DNA of 64,000 nt from Shewanella colwelliana ATCC 39565 (GCF_000518705.1 NZ_JAEC01000026.1:1-64000), one strand, 5' to 3'. Counted from the stretch's first letter, positions 1 through 8,653 are shown. A program made the numbers and translations. The notes: generated from the letters alone by a model not told the origin.

Positions 1-118
1 CAGTTAATGGTTAACTTTAGCGAAAGAATACAGACACTTGATTTAGTGTGATTCAATTTTAATATCTCTTGCTTCTTGAAATACAGAATTGAGAGCAGCT
101 TTTCAAATTTACCAAATT
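1..118 (+). other. 23S-5S rRNA internal spacer (partial)
   Basis: This is non-coding sequence directly upstream of the 5S gene. No recognisable 23S 3' end is present, so the window opens inside the 23S-5S spacer of an rrn operon. The transcript direction is inferred from the 5S orientation. Confidence 0.7.
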
Positions 119-237
119 TGTCTGGAAACCATAGCATTGTGGCACCACCTGATCCCATCCCGAACTCAGAAGTGAAACGCAATCGCGCCGATGGTAGTGT
201 GGGGTCTCCCCATGTGAGAGTAGGTCATTTCCAGGCG
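119..237 (+). rRNA. rrf: 5S ribosomal RNA
   Basis: The sequence has the conserved 5S core: CCCGAACTCAGAAGTGAAAC, then CGCCGATGGTAGTGTGGGG and the CCCATGTGAGAGTAGG arm. The two ends (TGTCTGGAAA and TTTCCAGGC) pair to form helix I. The length of about 118 nt fits a gammaproteobacterial 5S gene. A Rho-independent terminator follows 15 nt downstream, so this is the last gene of its rrn operon. The exact termini are uncertain by one or two bases. Confidence 0.96.
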
Positions 238-252
238 CCTAATTAAGTAGAG

Positions 253-280
253 AAGCCACCTTATTAAGGTGGCTTTTTTG
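253..280 (+). terminator. rrn operon terminator
   Basis: A perfect stem AAGCCACC/GGTGGCTT is followed by TTTTTT. It ends the rRNA operon just after 5S rRNA. Confidence 0.9.
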
Positions 281-905
281 CGTTTGGGCCTTTTAGAAAG
301 TTACGAGCTAAAAGATTGCAATGTACTTCGTACATTTAGCACAACCTCTTCGCCCGCCATGTGTCCACTGCGTGGACTACGAGAGTAGGGCAAATATCGC
401 ATTAGCGATGTGCTTATGGCAGATAGTTACTCCAGATACTATCTGCATTCCACACATCCATGTGGGTCAGCGCGAAACTTTAGGGGAGCTGACCATGACT
501 TGCGCCTTCGCTCTTTGTTACAAACAAGTTTGCTTTGCTTTTGTTAACGCTCCTTAATTATTTACCTTCGTTGGCTGAAGCATGCTGTTACATGGTCGAT
601 AGCATTGTTTGATTTGTGTAGGATCGGTTTTAGCTATTTCGTTGTACATGCTTCAAAGCTGATTATGGTAAGTGTCTGTTGATTTATCCTGGACTAATAT
701 CGACTAACTCACTTGCTTCATCTTGGTTATTTTATGAGATAACCCAAGTCCATTAACAAGCTTAAGCTCTATTATTTGTTATTAATTTAACTGGTTAATA
801 AAATCTATCTTTGGATTTGAATGGTTTCGGATTGGCAATTGATAATTTGAGGTAGGTTGCTGCATGTAAGAGCCTAAGTCAGTTTAACATTCGGCTCTCA
901 AGGGG
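281..905. other. Gene-free spacer with a string of short hairpins
   Basis: I see no convincing gene here. Between 320 and 542 there are about seven consecutive short inverted repeats: 320-336 (AATGTAC-TTC-GTACATT), 363-377 (GTCCAC-TGC-GTGGAC), 396-409 (ATCGC-ATTA-GCGAT), 419-446 (GCAGATAGT/ACTATCTGC), 450-465 (CCACA/TGTGG), 465-494 (GGTCAGC/GCTGACC) and 531-542 (CAAAC-AA-GTTTG). An open frame across 321-557 is Cys/His-rich, resembles no known protein, and is best explained by this palindromic DNA. The part from 560 to 905 is AT-rich and featureless to my eye. Confidence 0.6.
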
Positions 906-1295
906 TTATAGGGATAGTAGTCTATCGATAATTGGTGTGTTGGCCGCAGGGAAGTTATATCGTTTCAGATTGCTTAACTCTACCCACAATATTTCCTGTC
1001 CTTCCAGCCCCTCAGCATCTCCTGAAAAGCAGTTTACAGTATGGATACCTAAGAGGACTTCTTTATCCGGATAATCGTGGGAGATTGTCATTAGTGGCGT
1101 TGTATCACTAACAATGAGGTTTACTTCCTCTTTAAGCTCTCTGATTAACGCCTGTGAAGTGGTCTCATCTTGCTCGACCTTGCCACCAGGGAACTCCCAT
1201 TTGCCACCTTGATGAAGGTTATCAGGCCTCTTGGCGAGCAGGACTTGGTTACTGGCGTTAAGTATTACACCAACGGCCACATGGACTCGTTTCAT
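906..1295 (-). CDS. mutT: 8-oxo-dGTP diphosphatase MutT (Nudix hydrolase)
   Basis: The 129-residue product matches MutT in length and sequence. It hydrolyses 8-oxo-dGTP to the monophosphate and so prevents A:T to C:G transversions. The Nudix box lies at residues 38-60: Gly38, Glu44, Arg52-Glu53-Leu54 and Glu56-Glu57 are all present, but the final conserved Gly is Asn59 (EEVNL instead of EEVGL). The metal-binding glutamates are intact, so activity is expected. It is the last gene of a leftward cluster and begins 3 nt after yacG ends, an order (zapD-yacG-mutT) also seen in E. coli. Confidence 0.93.
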   Translation of the reverse strand: MKRVHVAVGVILNASNQVLLAKRPDNLHQGGKWEFPGGKVEQDETTSQALIRELKEEVNLIVSDTTPLMTISHDYPDKEVLLGIHTVNCFSGDAEGLEGQEILWVELSNLKRYNFPAANTPIIDRLLSL

Positions 1296-1298
1296 TGG

Positions 1299-1511
1299 TT
1301 AATTATCCTTAAAGAAGTCAGCTTCATCATAGCCGAGTGCATCTAATGATTCGGCATCGAATTCCGGCTTTACTGGAATAGCATGTTTCTCTGAGGCCCA
1401 ATCACCTAAATCAATAAGTTTACAACGTTCACTGCAGAAGGGTTTGAATTTTGAATCGGCTGACCATTCTACTTGAGTTTGGCAGGTTGGGCAGTTTACT
1501 ACTGTAGGCAT
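1299..1511 (-). CDS. yacG: DNA gyrase inhibitor YacG, zinc-binding
   Basis: This is a 70-residue zinc-ribbon protein. Four cysteines are visible, CPTC near the N-terminus and FCSERC about 20 residues later, followed by the family signature IDLGDWASE. In E. coli YacG binds GyrB and inhibits DNA gyrase. The C-terminus is acidic, as is usual in this family. It lies between zapD and mutT, as in enterics. The identification is confident; the physiological role is taken from the family. Confidence 0.93.
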   Translation of the reverse strand: MPTVVNCPTCQTQVEWSADSKFKPFCSERCKLIDLGDWASEKHAIPVKPEFDAESLDALGYDEADFFKDN

Positions 1512-1557
1512 ATGCTATTCCGTGACGCTTTAATTCTAAAGCATTATGGTAATCAGT

Positions 1558-2292
1558 TTAGCCGCAGGTTGCCAACATAAAGTCGATGGTTTGGTCAGAA
1601 TGTTTTTGCTGGTCAAATAGGACAAAATGGATGGCGTAACGATTACGGTTGCCACTAATTGTGGGGTAGCAACCTTGCTTTGCATCGAGTTTTACTCTGA
1701 TGAGCGACAAGGCTTGGTTACTGCTACCTTGGTAGAAACCGGCAACTGCAGTAGCTGGATTGTAACTGGTGGTTTTGCGAGTAAGCTCTAGGAGAAGTTT
1801 GATTGGTGTCAGTAGGCACTGAAAGTTGGCTATCCAAGATTGATATTCTTGTTGGCGAATGGCCCAAGGTTTTGCTAGCCAGTAGTGCAACTGAGGTAGA
1901 TCAAAATTACAACAAGCTCCTGGCATGCCGAACCGTTGACGCAGAGCTGATAAGAAGCGGTCTTGTTTCAGTTTTTGACCGGGTCGCTCGCAACCTACCA
2001 GTTGAGTCCTTGCCTGTTGTAGTCGCTCGATATACTCATTTACCTGGGCTTCATCAATGTGGGGAAGATCTTGCCACTTTTTTAAAGTGATCAGTTGCTT
2101 GTCTATATCTTTAATGATTTCGGTGCGGTAGTCGCAACGTTCGGTGAGTTCACACAGAGAAAACAGCGGGTAGAAACATCGATGTTGATGATCTTGATCT
2201 AGATTGCTCTGGAGTTGGTTAGCGAGATACTCAAGGCGCAGGTAACTGCGAGTCTTCTCGTTAAGTGGCTGTTCATAGATCAATTCATTCAT
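1558..2292 (-). CDS. zapD: Cell division protein ZapD
   Basis: This 244-residue protein is of the ZapD (YacF) family, which bundles FtsZ filaments at the division ring. The N-terminus (EQPLNEKTRSYLRLE) is the family signature and corresponds to the E. coli start, so the first Met is accepted. It follows coaE by 7 nt and precedes yacG by 46 nt, the conserved coaE-zapD-yacG order, so it is probably co-transcribed. No signal peptide or membrane segment is seen; the protein is predicted to be cytoplasmic. Confidence 0.93.
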   Translation of the reverse strand: MNELIYEQPLNEKTRSYLRLEYLANQLQSNLDQDHQHRCFYPLFSLCELTERCDYRTEIIKDIDKQLITLKKWQDLPHIDEAQVNEYIERLQQARTQLVGCERPGQKLKQDRFLSALRQRFGMPGACCNFDLPQLHYWLAKPWAIRQQEYQSWIANFQCLLTPIKLLLELTRKTTSYNPATAVAGFYQGSSNQALSLIRVKLDAKQGCYPTISGNRNRYAIHFVLFDQQKHSDQTIDFMLATCG

Positions 2293-2299
2293 GACATTA

Positions 2300-2905
2300 T
2301 CAAGTGTGATCGGCTAATTTTAAGTATTTATTATGTAGTAAAGCTACCTTGCTCTGTAATGCTGATACCGTTCCATGATTGTCGATGACATCATCAGCTT
2401 TTGACAGTTTCTCAGCTCTGCTTGCCTGACTGCCTATTATATTTAGTACTTGCTTAGCGCTCACAGAGTCTCTCTCCATGGTACGCTGGGTTTGCAGCTC
2501 TGGCGAAATATCAACCACTAAGGTGCAATTGACTAACCTATCTAAACCGTTCTCAAATAGCAAGGGAACAACCAAAATAGCGTAGGGTGAGGTCGCTTTT
2601 TTCAGTTGCGCTAACATCTCTTGTCTAATCATGGGGTGAAGTAGATTGTTGAGCCACTCTCGCTCAGGCGGCGTGCTGAATATGCGCTCTCTTAATGCGG
2701 CGCGATTAAGCTCCCCATTTTCATGCAATATGCTTTGGCCGAAGTGCTCAGCTATGCGCGTCAGCCCAATAGTACCTGGAGCGACAACCTCACGGCTTAC
2801 TATGTCAGCATCTACAAGGGTGATACCCAAGTCGGCAAAAAGATTGGCGACTGTGGTTTTACCACTGCCAATGCCACCAGTGAGGCCAACGATAAAATTA
2901 GACAT
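2300..2905 (-). CDS. coaE: Dephospho-CoA kinase
   Basis: CoaE carries out the last step of coenzyme A synthesis, phosphorylating the 3'-hydroxyl of dephospho-CoA with ATP. The P-loop GGIGSGKTT sits at residues 9-17, followed by the conserved LVDADIVSREVV stretch and the LLFENGL region of the CoA-binding lid. I chose the internal Met at 2905 over an upstream extension to 2950: translation then starts MSNFIVGLTGG as in homologues, and an AAGAG ribosome site lies 7 nt upstream. The protein has 201 residues, the usual length. It lies downstream of pilD, as is common in gammaproteobacteria. Confidence 0.94.
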   Translation of the reverse strand: MSNFIVGLTGGIGSGKTTVANLFADLGITLVDADIVSREVVAPGTIGLTRIAEHFGQSILHENGELNRAALRERIFSTPPEREWLNNLLHPMIRQEMLAQLKKATSPYAILVVPLLFENGLDRLVNCTLVVDISPELQTQRTMERDSVSAKQVLNIIGSQASRAEKLSKADDVIDNHGTVSALQSKVALLHNKYLKLADHT

Positions 2906-2949
2906 AAATGTACTCTTGTGGCATTGCCCATGATTCAGCGGTATTGGCA

Positions 2950-3861
2950 TTACAGCGTCGAAAGATACCAGTTAACTATTTGCTCGCCCCAGATCATAGC
3001 AATCCAGCCAGCAAGGGCAATATAGGGGCCAAAGGGGATTGGGTTGCCGGAGTTGATGCGTTTATTCACAATCAGCAATACGCCAACTACTGCGCCGACG
3101 ACAGAAGAGAGCAGTATGATGAGTGGTAACAGCTGCCAGCCAAACCAAGCGCCAAATACAGCCAGTAGCTTAAAGTCACCATAACCCATGCCTTCCTTAC
3201 CTGTGAGGAGTTTAAAGCCCCAAAAGACGCTCCATAAGCTCATATAGCCTGCAGCGGCACCTATAATCGCCTCAGTGGGTGAGGTAAATGTGCCATTAAG
3301 ATTAATGAGTAACCCCAGCCAAAGTAGTGGCAGCGTCATTTGATCCGGCAGCAGCATCTCATCGAGGTCTATACCAGTAAGGGCTATTAAGCCAAAGGTT
3401 AACGCCGTGGCGAAGACGAACTGCCAAGTAGGGCCAAAATGGTAGGCTAAATAACCTACGGCTATGCCCGTTAGAGCCTCTACGATTGGATAGCGTGCTG
3501 AGATTGCAGTTTTACAGTTGGCACATTTCCCGCCGAGCATTAACCAACCTAATACAGGTAAATTATGCCAAGGCTTGATGTAGGCTTTACATTTGGGGCA
3601 GGCAGAGCCCGGCACCACAAGGTTATATTTTTCAGGGTAATCGTCGATAGGCTTGGCAAGTTTGCTGGCCAGCTCTTTTGGGAGTGGCTGGTGATACTCA
3701 TCCAGGTACTGATTACATTCTTGCTGCCATTCACGTTTCATCATGACGGGCAAACGGTGGATAACCACATTTAAAAAGCTGCCAATGGTGGCAGCAAAGA
3801 TAAAAGCGAGTGCGGCAAACAGAAAAGGGAACTGCGCCATTAATTGGATAAATTGGTTCAT
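2950..3861 (-). CDS. pilD: Type IV prepilin leader peptidase/N-methyltransferase
   Basis: This 303-residue inner-membrane aspartyl protease cleaves prepilin leaders after Gly and N-methylates the new N-terminus. Family features are visible: an N-terminal domain with two CxxC pairs (CPKC and CANC) around residues 89-122, then a polytopic region carrying the two active-site Asp motifs, GIDLDEMLLPD and GYGDFK. It should serve the PilA pilins, the MSHA prepilins in this window and type II secretion pseudopilins. No strong Shine-Dalgarno sequence precedes the start, and a 181-bp heptamer array separates it from pilC, so its expression may be partly uncoupled from pilBC. Confidence 0.95.
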   Translation of the reverse strand: MNQFIQLMAQFPFLFAALAFIFAATIGSFLNVVIHRLPVMMKREWQQECNQYLDEYHQPLPKELASKLAKPIDDYPEKYNLVVPGSACPKCKAYIKPWHNLPVLGWLMLGGKCANCKTAISARYPIVEALTGIAVGYLAYHFGPTWQFVFATALTFGLIALTGIDLDEMLLPDQMTLPLLWLGLLINLNGTFTSPTEAIIGAAAGYMSLWSVFWGFKLLTGKEGMGYGDFKLLAVFGAWFGWQLLPLIILLSSVVGAVVGVLLIVNKRINSGNPIPFGPYIALAGWIAMIWGEQIVNWYLSTL

Positions 3862-3912
3862 TATTATTTAATCGATAAATTTTGTTGTTATGGAAAGATT
3901 TTAACATTGCTT

Positions 3913-4093
3913 AGCTACGAGCTACGAGCTACGAGCTACGAGCTACGAGCTACGAGCTACGAGCTACGAGCTACGAGCTACGAGCTACGAGCTACGAGCT
4001 ACGAGCTACGAGTTACGAGCTACGAGCTACGAGCTACGAGCTACGAGCTACGAGCTACGAGCTACGAGCTACGAGCTACGAGCTATGAGCTAC
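3913..4093. repeat. Tandem heptamer array, about 26 copies of TACGAGC
   Basis: About 25.9 head-to-tail copies of a 7-bp unit (GAGCTAC in another phase) fill 181 bp between the pilC stop and the pilD start. The copies are almost perfect: one has AGTTAC (around 4011-4016) and the penultimate one has AGCTATG (4081-4087). On the plus strand all three frames read the same seven codons without a stop, which creates a spurious 85-codon open frame (3844-4101); on the minus strand the repeat supplies TAG stops. Such uniform arrays expand and contract by slippage. Confidence 0.97.
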
Positions 4094-4097
4094 CGCC

Positions 4098-5369
4098 TTA
4101 GCCTACCACATTACCCATCTCAAAGATTGGCAGGTACATACCGACAATGAGGCCACCAACAACCGTACCAATCACCACCATCATTACTGGTTCGATAAGG
4201 CTGGATAAACCATCGACCGCATCATCGACCTGCATCTCATAGATGTTGGCGACTTTGTTGAGCATCTCATCGAGGCCGCCCGATTCTTCACCAATCATCA
4301 CTATCTGAATCAGCATGTCAGGGAATAGGCCTGTGGTGCGCATGGCGACATTCATCTGCATGCCGGACATCACCTCTTGACGGACTTTTATCAAGGCACT
4401 GCGATAGACATAATTACCCGAGGCACCGGCGGCTGATTCTAAACCATCAATCAAGGGGACACCTGCGGCAAAGGTTGTCGCTAAGGTTCGCGCAAAGCGT
4501 GCCATAGCTGCTTTATGAAGGATATCACCAATGGCAGGGATTTTTAGCACGAGCTCATCGACTCTATTTCTAAAAGCTTGGGAGTTTAAATGTGCTTTTT
4601 TAAAAGCCCAAATACCAACAATGATTGCAATAACGAAAAAGTACCATGAACCTTGCAGCCAGCGTGATATGCCGATAATTAATTGAGTAAATGCAGGCAG
4701 CTCTGCGCCAAAACCATTAAATATCTCTTCAAATTGGGGAACGACAAATAGTAAAAGTAACGATGTGACTAATATTGCTACCACCACAACAGCCGCAGGG
4801 TAAAACATCGCCTTTTTAATTTTTGACTTTAGCGCTTCCGCTTTCTCTCGATAGGTGGCGATGCGATCGAATACCGCATCCAGTGAGCCAGAGTGTTCAC
4901 CCGCACCCACTAAGTCAACATACAAGTCGTCGAAGTATTTTCGGTGGGGTTTTAATGAGTCAGATAGTGGAATCCCCGATTGCACATCACCAACGATAGT
5001 GGCCAGTAGTTCACGCATTTTGGGTTTTTCATGGCCACGGCCGAGCATCTCAAGAGTTGTGACAATGGGCACGCCCGCTGCCAGCATGGTGGCAATCTGG
5101 CGAGTCATCATGGCGATATCCATCGCAGTGATTTTGGGATCGCGCTTAAACAGGGATTCTGGTTTTTTTCTGACGACTTTAGGGTTGACCCCTTGAGATT
5201 TTAATTGGGCTTTGATCTCATTGGTCGAGGTTCCACGTAGCTCGCCCGAGGTTTTTTTACCATCGCGGTTGGTGCCTTTCCACTCGAAGGTGACCACTTT
5301 AGGTTGCGCTTTGGCTGCTTTTTGCTTTTTAGTTTGCGTTTTCGTTTTAGCCAGTGATGCGGTAGCCAT
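4098..5369 (-). CDS. pilC: Type IV pilus inner-membrane platform protein PilC
   Basis: This 423-residue protein of the PilC/GspF family forms the inner-membrane platform on which PilB and retraction ATPases act. Two homologous GspF domains are visible: MTRQIATMLAAGVPIVTTLE begins the first (about residues 85-210) and ARTLATTFAAGVPLIDGLE begins the second (about 290-410). Each is followed by hydrophobic membrane segments, and the protein ends with a membrane hairpin and YLPIFEMG. A basic, Lys/Gln-rich N-terminal tail faces the cytoplasm. It lies 63 nt after pilB and is probably in the same transcript. Confidence 0.95.
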   Translation of the reverse strand: MATASLAKTKTQTKKQKAAKAQPKVVTFEWKGTNRDGKKTSGELRGTSTNEIKAQLKSQGVNPKVVRKKPESLFKRDPKITAMDIAMMTRQIATMLAAGVPIVTTLEMLGRGHEKPKMRELLATIVGDVQSGIPLSDSLKPHRKYFDDLYVDLVGAGEHSGSLDAVFDRIATYREKAEALKSKIKKAMFYPAAVVVVAILVTSLLLLFVVPQFEEIFNGFGAELPAFTQLIIGISRWLQGSWYFFVIAIIVGIWAFKKAHLNSQAFRNRVDELVLKIPAIGDILHKAAMARFARTLATTFAAGVPLIDGLESAAGASGNYVYRSALIKVRQEVMSGMQMNVAMRTTGLFPDMLIQIVMIGEESGGLDEMLNKVANIYEMQVDDAVDGLSSLIEPVMMVVIGTVVGGLIVGMYLPIFEMGNVVG

Positions 5370-5432
5370 GATGGATCCTTTATTTTCTAGTTACTTAAGC
5401 GCAAGGTAATAAGTGGTTGATATTAGCTTAGT

Positions 5433-7142
5433 CTAAAAACTGGTGACGCGGTTAATTTCGGCGATACTGGTGACCCCAGCAACCACCTTGCGAAGGCCTG
5501 AATCACGCAGGTCCCGCATGCCTTGCTCTTTGGCTTGGGTGGCAATTTGCAGTGAATTGCCTCCCTCCATAATCGTTCGGGCTATCTCATCTGACATCTT
5601 CATCACCTCATAGATACCGACTCGGCCTTTATACCCGCCAGAGCAGAGGTCGCAACCTATGGGTTTATAGACAGTAAAACCGTCATCGATTTGTGTTTGG
5701 GTAAAGCCCAAACGTAACAGTTCATGCTCGGGCACATCCTCTGGTTGCTTACATTCAGGGCAAAGGCGATGAGATAGACGCTGCGCGATAATCAAGTTGA
5801 CTGAGCTGGCAATGTTATACCCTGGTACGCCCATGTTGATCAAACGGGTTAAGGTTTCCGCGGCTGAGTTGGTATGTAAGGTTGACAGTACCAAGTGACC
5901 TGTTTGCGCTGCCTTAATGGCGATTTCGGCGGTCTCTAAATCACGTATCTCCCCCACCATGACGACATCGGGGTCTTGACGCAGGAATGAGCGCAGGGCA
6001 GAGGCGAAGGTGAGGCCAGCTTTTAAGTTAATATGGACCTGATTAACGCCTTCTAAGTTAATTTCAACCGGATCTTCGGCGGTGGAGATGTTGCGCTCTT
6101 CGGTGTTGAGAATATTGAGCCCTGTATAAAGGGAGACGGTTTTACCTGAACCTGTGGGGCCAGTGACCAAGATCATGCCTTGGGGCTTAGCTAGCATCTG
6201 CTCATAAAGCTCACGTTGGTCATCCTCATACCCCAGTTTTTCAATGCCAAGTTGCGCTGATGAGGAGTCCAAGATACGCATTACAATCTTTTCGCCCCAG
6301 ATGGTGGGCAAGGTACTGACACGAAAGTCGATGGACTTGGTGCGCGACAGCTTCATCTTGATGCGGCCATCTTGGGGGACGCGGCGTTCGGCAATGTCTA
6401 GCTTTGACATCACCTTTAAGCGAGCCGAAATTCGTCCAGATAGGTTGACTGGTGGCTCTGAGACTTCATGCAAGATACCATCGATGCGAAAACGGATGCG
6501 GTAGCGTTTCTCGTAGGGTTCAAAATGTAAGTCCGATGCGCCTTTACGAATGGCATCGGTTAAAATTTTGTTGATATAGATAACAATGGGGGCATCATCA
6601 CTGGCTTCCCCTTGTGGTTCATCATGACGCTTGTCTGTATCAGTGACTTCAATTCCAGCTAAAGAATCTTCATCTATTCCGTCAAGATCCAGTGCGGAAA
6701 TATCCTCTTCGAGCACTTTTTCCAGGGCTACGGTAAGTTTATCATCCTCAACCAATATGGCTTCAGCATGCAGGCCGGCGCTAAATTGAAAATCCTCTAA
6801 GGCGGCAATATTGGTCGGGTCTGAGGTACCAATATAGAGACGATTACCACGTTTAAACAGCGGCAAACATTTATGTTTATCGATCAGTTTACGATTGAGG
6901 AAATCTTCGGGGATGCTGGAAATATCGAATTCATTGAGATCGAGTAGCGGGGTGCCATATTCTTCATAGCAGAGTTCGGCAATCTCTCTGGCAGAAATCA
7001 GTTTTTCTGAGACTATAGTAGAAACAAGGGATAGTTTAGCTTGACGAGATTTGGTAATTGCCGATGCGATCTGTTCTTCGCTAAGCAGTTGTTTGCGAAT
7101 GAACAGAGTTGATAAACCTAAGTGTAAACCAGTAGTTGGCAT
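5433..7142 (-). CDS. pilB: Type IV pilus assembly ATPase PilB
   Basis: PilB is the hexameric ATPase that powers pilin polymerisation. The N-terminal domain (MshEN/GspE-N type) is followed by the ATPase core with Walker A GPTGSGKT, the Asp-box/Walker B region with [15 protein letters not shown], His-box sequences and a C-terminal CPEC/CDLC zinc tetracysteine site. I place the start at 7142 ([12 protein letters not shown]), giving 569 residues with GGAA upstream. The upstream extension to 7190 would run through the pilA terminator hairpin and is unlikely. It is followed by pilC. Confidence 0.95.
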   Translation of the reverse strand: MPTTGLHLGLSTLFIRKQLLSEEQIASAITKSRQAKLSLVSTIVSEKLISAREIAELCYEEYGTPLLDLNEFDISSIPEDFLNRKLIDKHKCLPLFKRGNRLYIGTSDPTNIAALEDFQFSAGLHAEAILVEDDKLTVALEKVLEEDISALDLDGIDEDSLAGIEVTDTDKRHDEPQGEASDDAPIVIYINKILTDAIRKGASDLHFEPYEKRYRIRFRIDGILHEVSEPPVNLSGRISARLKVMSKLDIAERRVPQDGRIKMKLSRTKSIDFRVSTLPTIWGEKIVMRILDSSSAQLGIEKLGYEDDQRELYEQMLAKPQGMILVTGPTGSGKTVSLYTGLNILNTEERNISTAEDPVEINLEGVNQVHINLKAGLTFASALRSFLRQDPDVVMVGEIRDLETAEIAIKAAQTGHLVLSTLHTNSAAETLTRLINMGVPGYNIASSVNLIIAQRLSHRLCPECKQPEDVPEHELLRLGFTQTQIDDGFTVYKPIGCDLCSGGYKGRVGIYEVMKMSDEIARTIMEGGNSLQIATQAKEQGMRDLRDSGLRKVVAGVTSIAEINRVTSF

Positions 7143-7149
7143 GGTATTC

Positions 7150-7181
7150 CAAAAATAAGGAGGACCACTCGCAGTCCTCCT
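7150..7181 (-). terminator. Terminator/attenuator between pilA and pilB
   Basis: Read leftwards, the stem AGGAGGAC-(8 nt)-GTCCTCCT occupies 7181-7158 and is followed by TTATTTTT. It lies 19 nt past the pilA stop and ends 8 nt before the pilB start. It probably terminates most pilA transcripts, giving more pilin than assembly ATPase. Confidence 0.8.
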
Positions 7182-7199
7182 GATTATCAATAAATTAAT

Positions 7200-7628
7200 T
7201 TAGCATAGTTCTGCAGGTGAACAAACTTTAGCCCATGTCAGAGTTGTACCCACAACAGTAGGGGTTAAATCGAATGTAGCTCCATCAAGCGCTGAGCCAG
7301 CAACTGTATCGGAAGGAGCTGTTACGTTAATAACCGCACCAGCAGCTACAGCTACGCCAGGGACGCCGGCTGCTGCAGTAATATCTGCTGGAATACCATT
7401 TGTCTCAGCAGTCTCGCACGCAGTTAAGTCTTGTTCTACTTGATAACATGCTTCAATAGCTGATTTATGTGAAGCACTAGCATTTACCCACGCGGTAAAT
7501 TTAGCTTTATTTGTGTAATTTTGATAAGCAGGCAGTGCAATTGCAGCGAGAATACCGATAATTGCAACAACGATCATTAATTCAATTAGGGTGAAACCCT
7601 TAGCATTACTTTTTTTGAAACCTTTCAT
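7200..7628 (-). CDS. pilA: Type IV major pilin PilA
   Basis: This is a prepilin of 142 residues. The positively charged leader [11 protein letters not shown] is cleaved by PilD before Phe12, with Thr13 and Glu16 (FTLIE) starting the hydrophobic alpha-1 spine ([19 protein letters not shown]). The mature protein is about 131 residues. Four cysteines are seen, a pair in [11 protein letters not shown] and a pair at the very C-terminus (CSPAELC), giving the C-terminal disulfide loop typical of type IVa pilins. A strong ribosome site (GGAGAGAG) precedes the start. No -24/-12 (RpoN) promoter was recognised upstream, although this family is often RpoN/PilR dependent. Confidence 0.95.
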   Translation of the reverse strand: MKGFKKSNAKGFTLIELMIVVAIIGILAAIALPAYQNYTNKAKFTAWVNASASHKSAIEACYQVEQDLTACETAETNGIPADITAAAGVPGVAVAAGAVINVTAPSDTVAGSALDGATFDLTPTVVGTTLTWAKVCSPAELC

Positions 7629-8201
7629 TTTACTCTCTCCGTTTGACAGAACGTGACTCGATTCACCTAACCTTTTTGCTTACAGCTGCTAGGCGTTAGC
7701 CTTTGAGCTTATAGCACTTGTAACTTTAAGTTTAGCTCTCTATTGGCGATTAACACACTTGCCTTAAACATTGGCAGGTGATTAACACAATATTGAACCT
7801 AAACGTTACGCTCCTGCGTGTGGTCGGCTGTTTCATCCTTGGTCAAATCGTTATTGCTATCAACTAATTTTTAGTGATTAAAGTTACGTGACTTTTAAGC
7901 GGCAACAGTTAAGCGTTAACTTCTAATAACCCTAGCTGCTGCGTTTAAGCATCATTTATTAACCATCGATATGATGTATGTCGTTTCGGCAAACTGCACC
8001 ATTTGGTTGCTTGCTCGATTAAAGGGTCGCTAGGTTTATTCAAATAATGCGCATATACCCATCATTCAAGCCGCTCTGCTAATGAACATTTCAACACATC
8101 TCTCGTTAAGCACTTGTTAACAGTAATGTGTGAAAATTCTAAACTAGAGCTTAAAACCTAATTATTGATCACCTCAATTTTGCAATTTGGTCTACCTTCA
8201 T

Positions 8202-8230
8202 GGTGAGCTGGCCGAAAGGGCCATCTCGCC
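8202..8230. repeat. Hairpin in pilA-nadC spacer
   Basis: The arms GGTGAGCTGGCC and GGCCATCTCGCC pair with one mismatch and one G-T wobble around a GAAAG loop. No T-tract follows on either strand, so it is not an obvious terminator. The function is unknown. Confidence 0.6.
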
Positions 8231-8597
8231 TACTGTCAAAGTTAGTACAAAGTTAAGGAAAATGGAGCTGTAAATTACATCAAAGTACTAATTTGGCGAT
8301 GAATTTGTCTAATAGAAGTAATATTTTGTAAAAAAGGTTATAGCATCTTTTTGTCGTTGACCGAAAAAATGGCACTTATTCTGATTTAGTCAAAAAAATA
8401 GCGATTCATAATTGTGTGAATAGTGAACGATAGTGTTTCGCGCCATTAGATTGTTGCAAGGCTGTTACGGCGAGGGGCAAAAAAGGGAAGTCTGGATAGC
8501 AGGGCGAGGTTAAGGGCAATAGGGCCTAGTCTTTGTGGCTCAGTTGCTATGGCCAGTTGCTATGGCTCAGCTTCTATCGCCATCTTCAACAGGTAGT

Positions 8598-8653
8598 TCT
8601 AGGAGTTAGCCCCTAGGAACTAATCCCTAGGCGCTAATCCCTATGAGCTAAAG
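8598..8653. repeat. Four degenerate 14-bp tandem repeats downstream of nadC
   Basis: Four consecutive 14-mers begin at 8598, 8612, 8626 and 8640 and follow the pattern CCTAGGNNCTAATC with decay toward both ends. They stop 8 bp before the nadC 3' end. The last unit contains TATGAGCTA, which resembles the last units of the heptamer array at 4081-4093. Confidence 0.65.

Noticed and set aside
321..557. Open frame of 78 codons in the hairpin region after 5S rRNA
   Set aside because: No family resemblance, it starts inside a palindrome, has no ribosome site, and its Cys/His-rich composition comes from the hairpins.
3913..4093. CRISPR array
   Set aside because: The unit is 7 bp with no spacers and no cas genes nearby; it is a simple tandem repeat.
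3844..4101. Open frame of 85 codons with a seven-residue repeat
   Set aside because: It is produced by the heptamer array, which is open in all three plus-strand frames; it has no independent support and overlaps pilD and pilC ends.
7629..8000. Sigma-54 (RpoN) promoter for pilA
   Set aside because: I looked for TGGCAC-N5-TTGC on the minus strand and found no acceptable match; a TGGTGC segment near 8000 has the wrong spacing.
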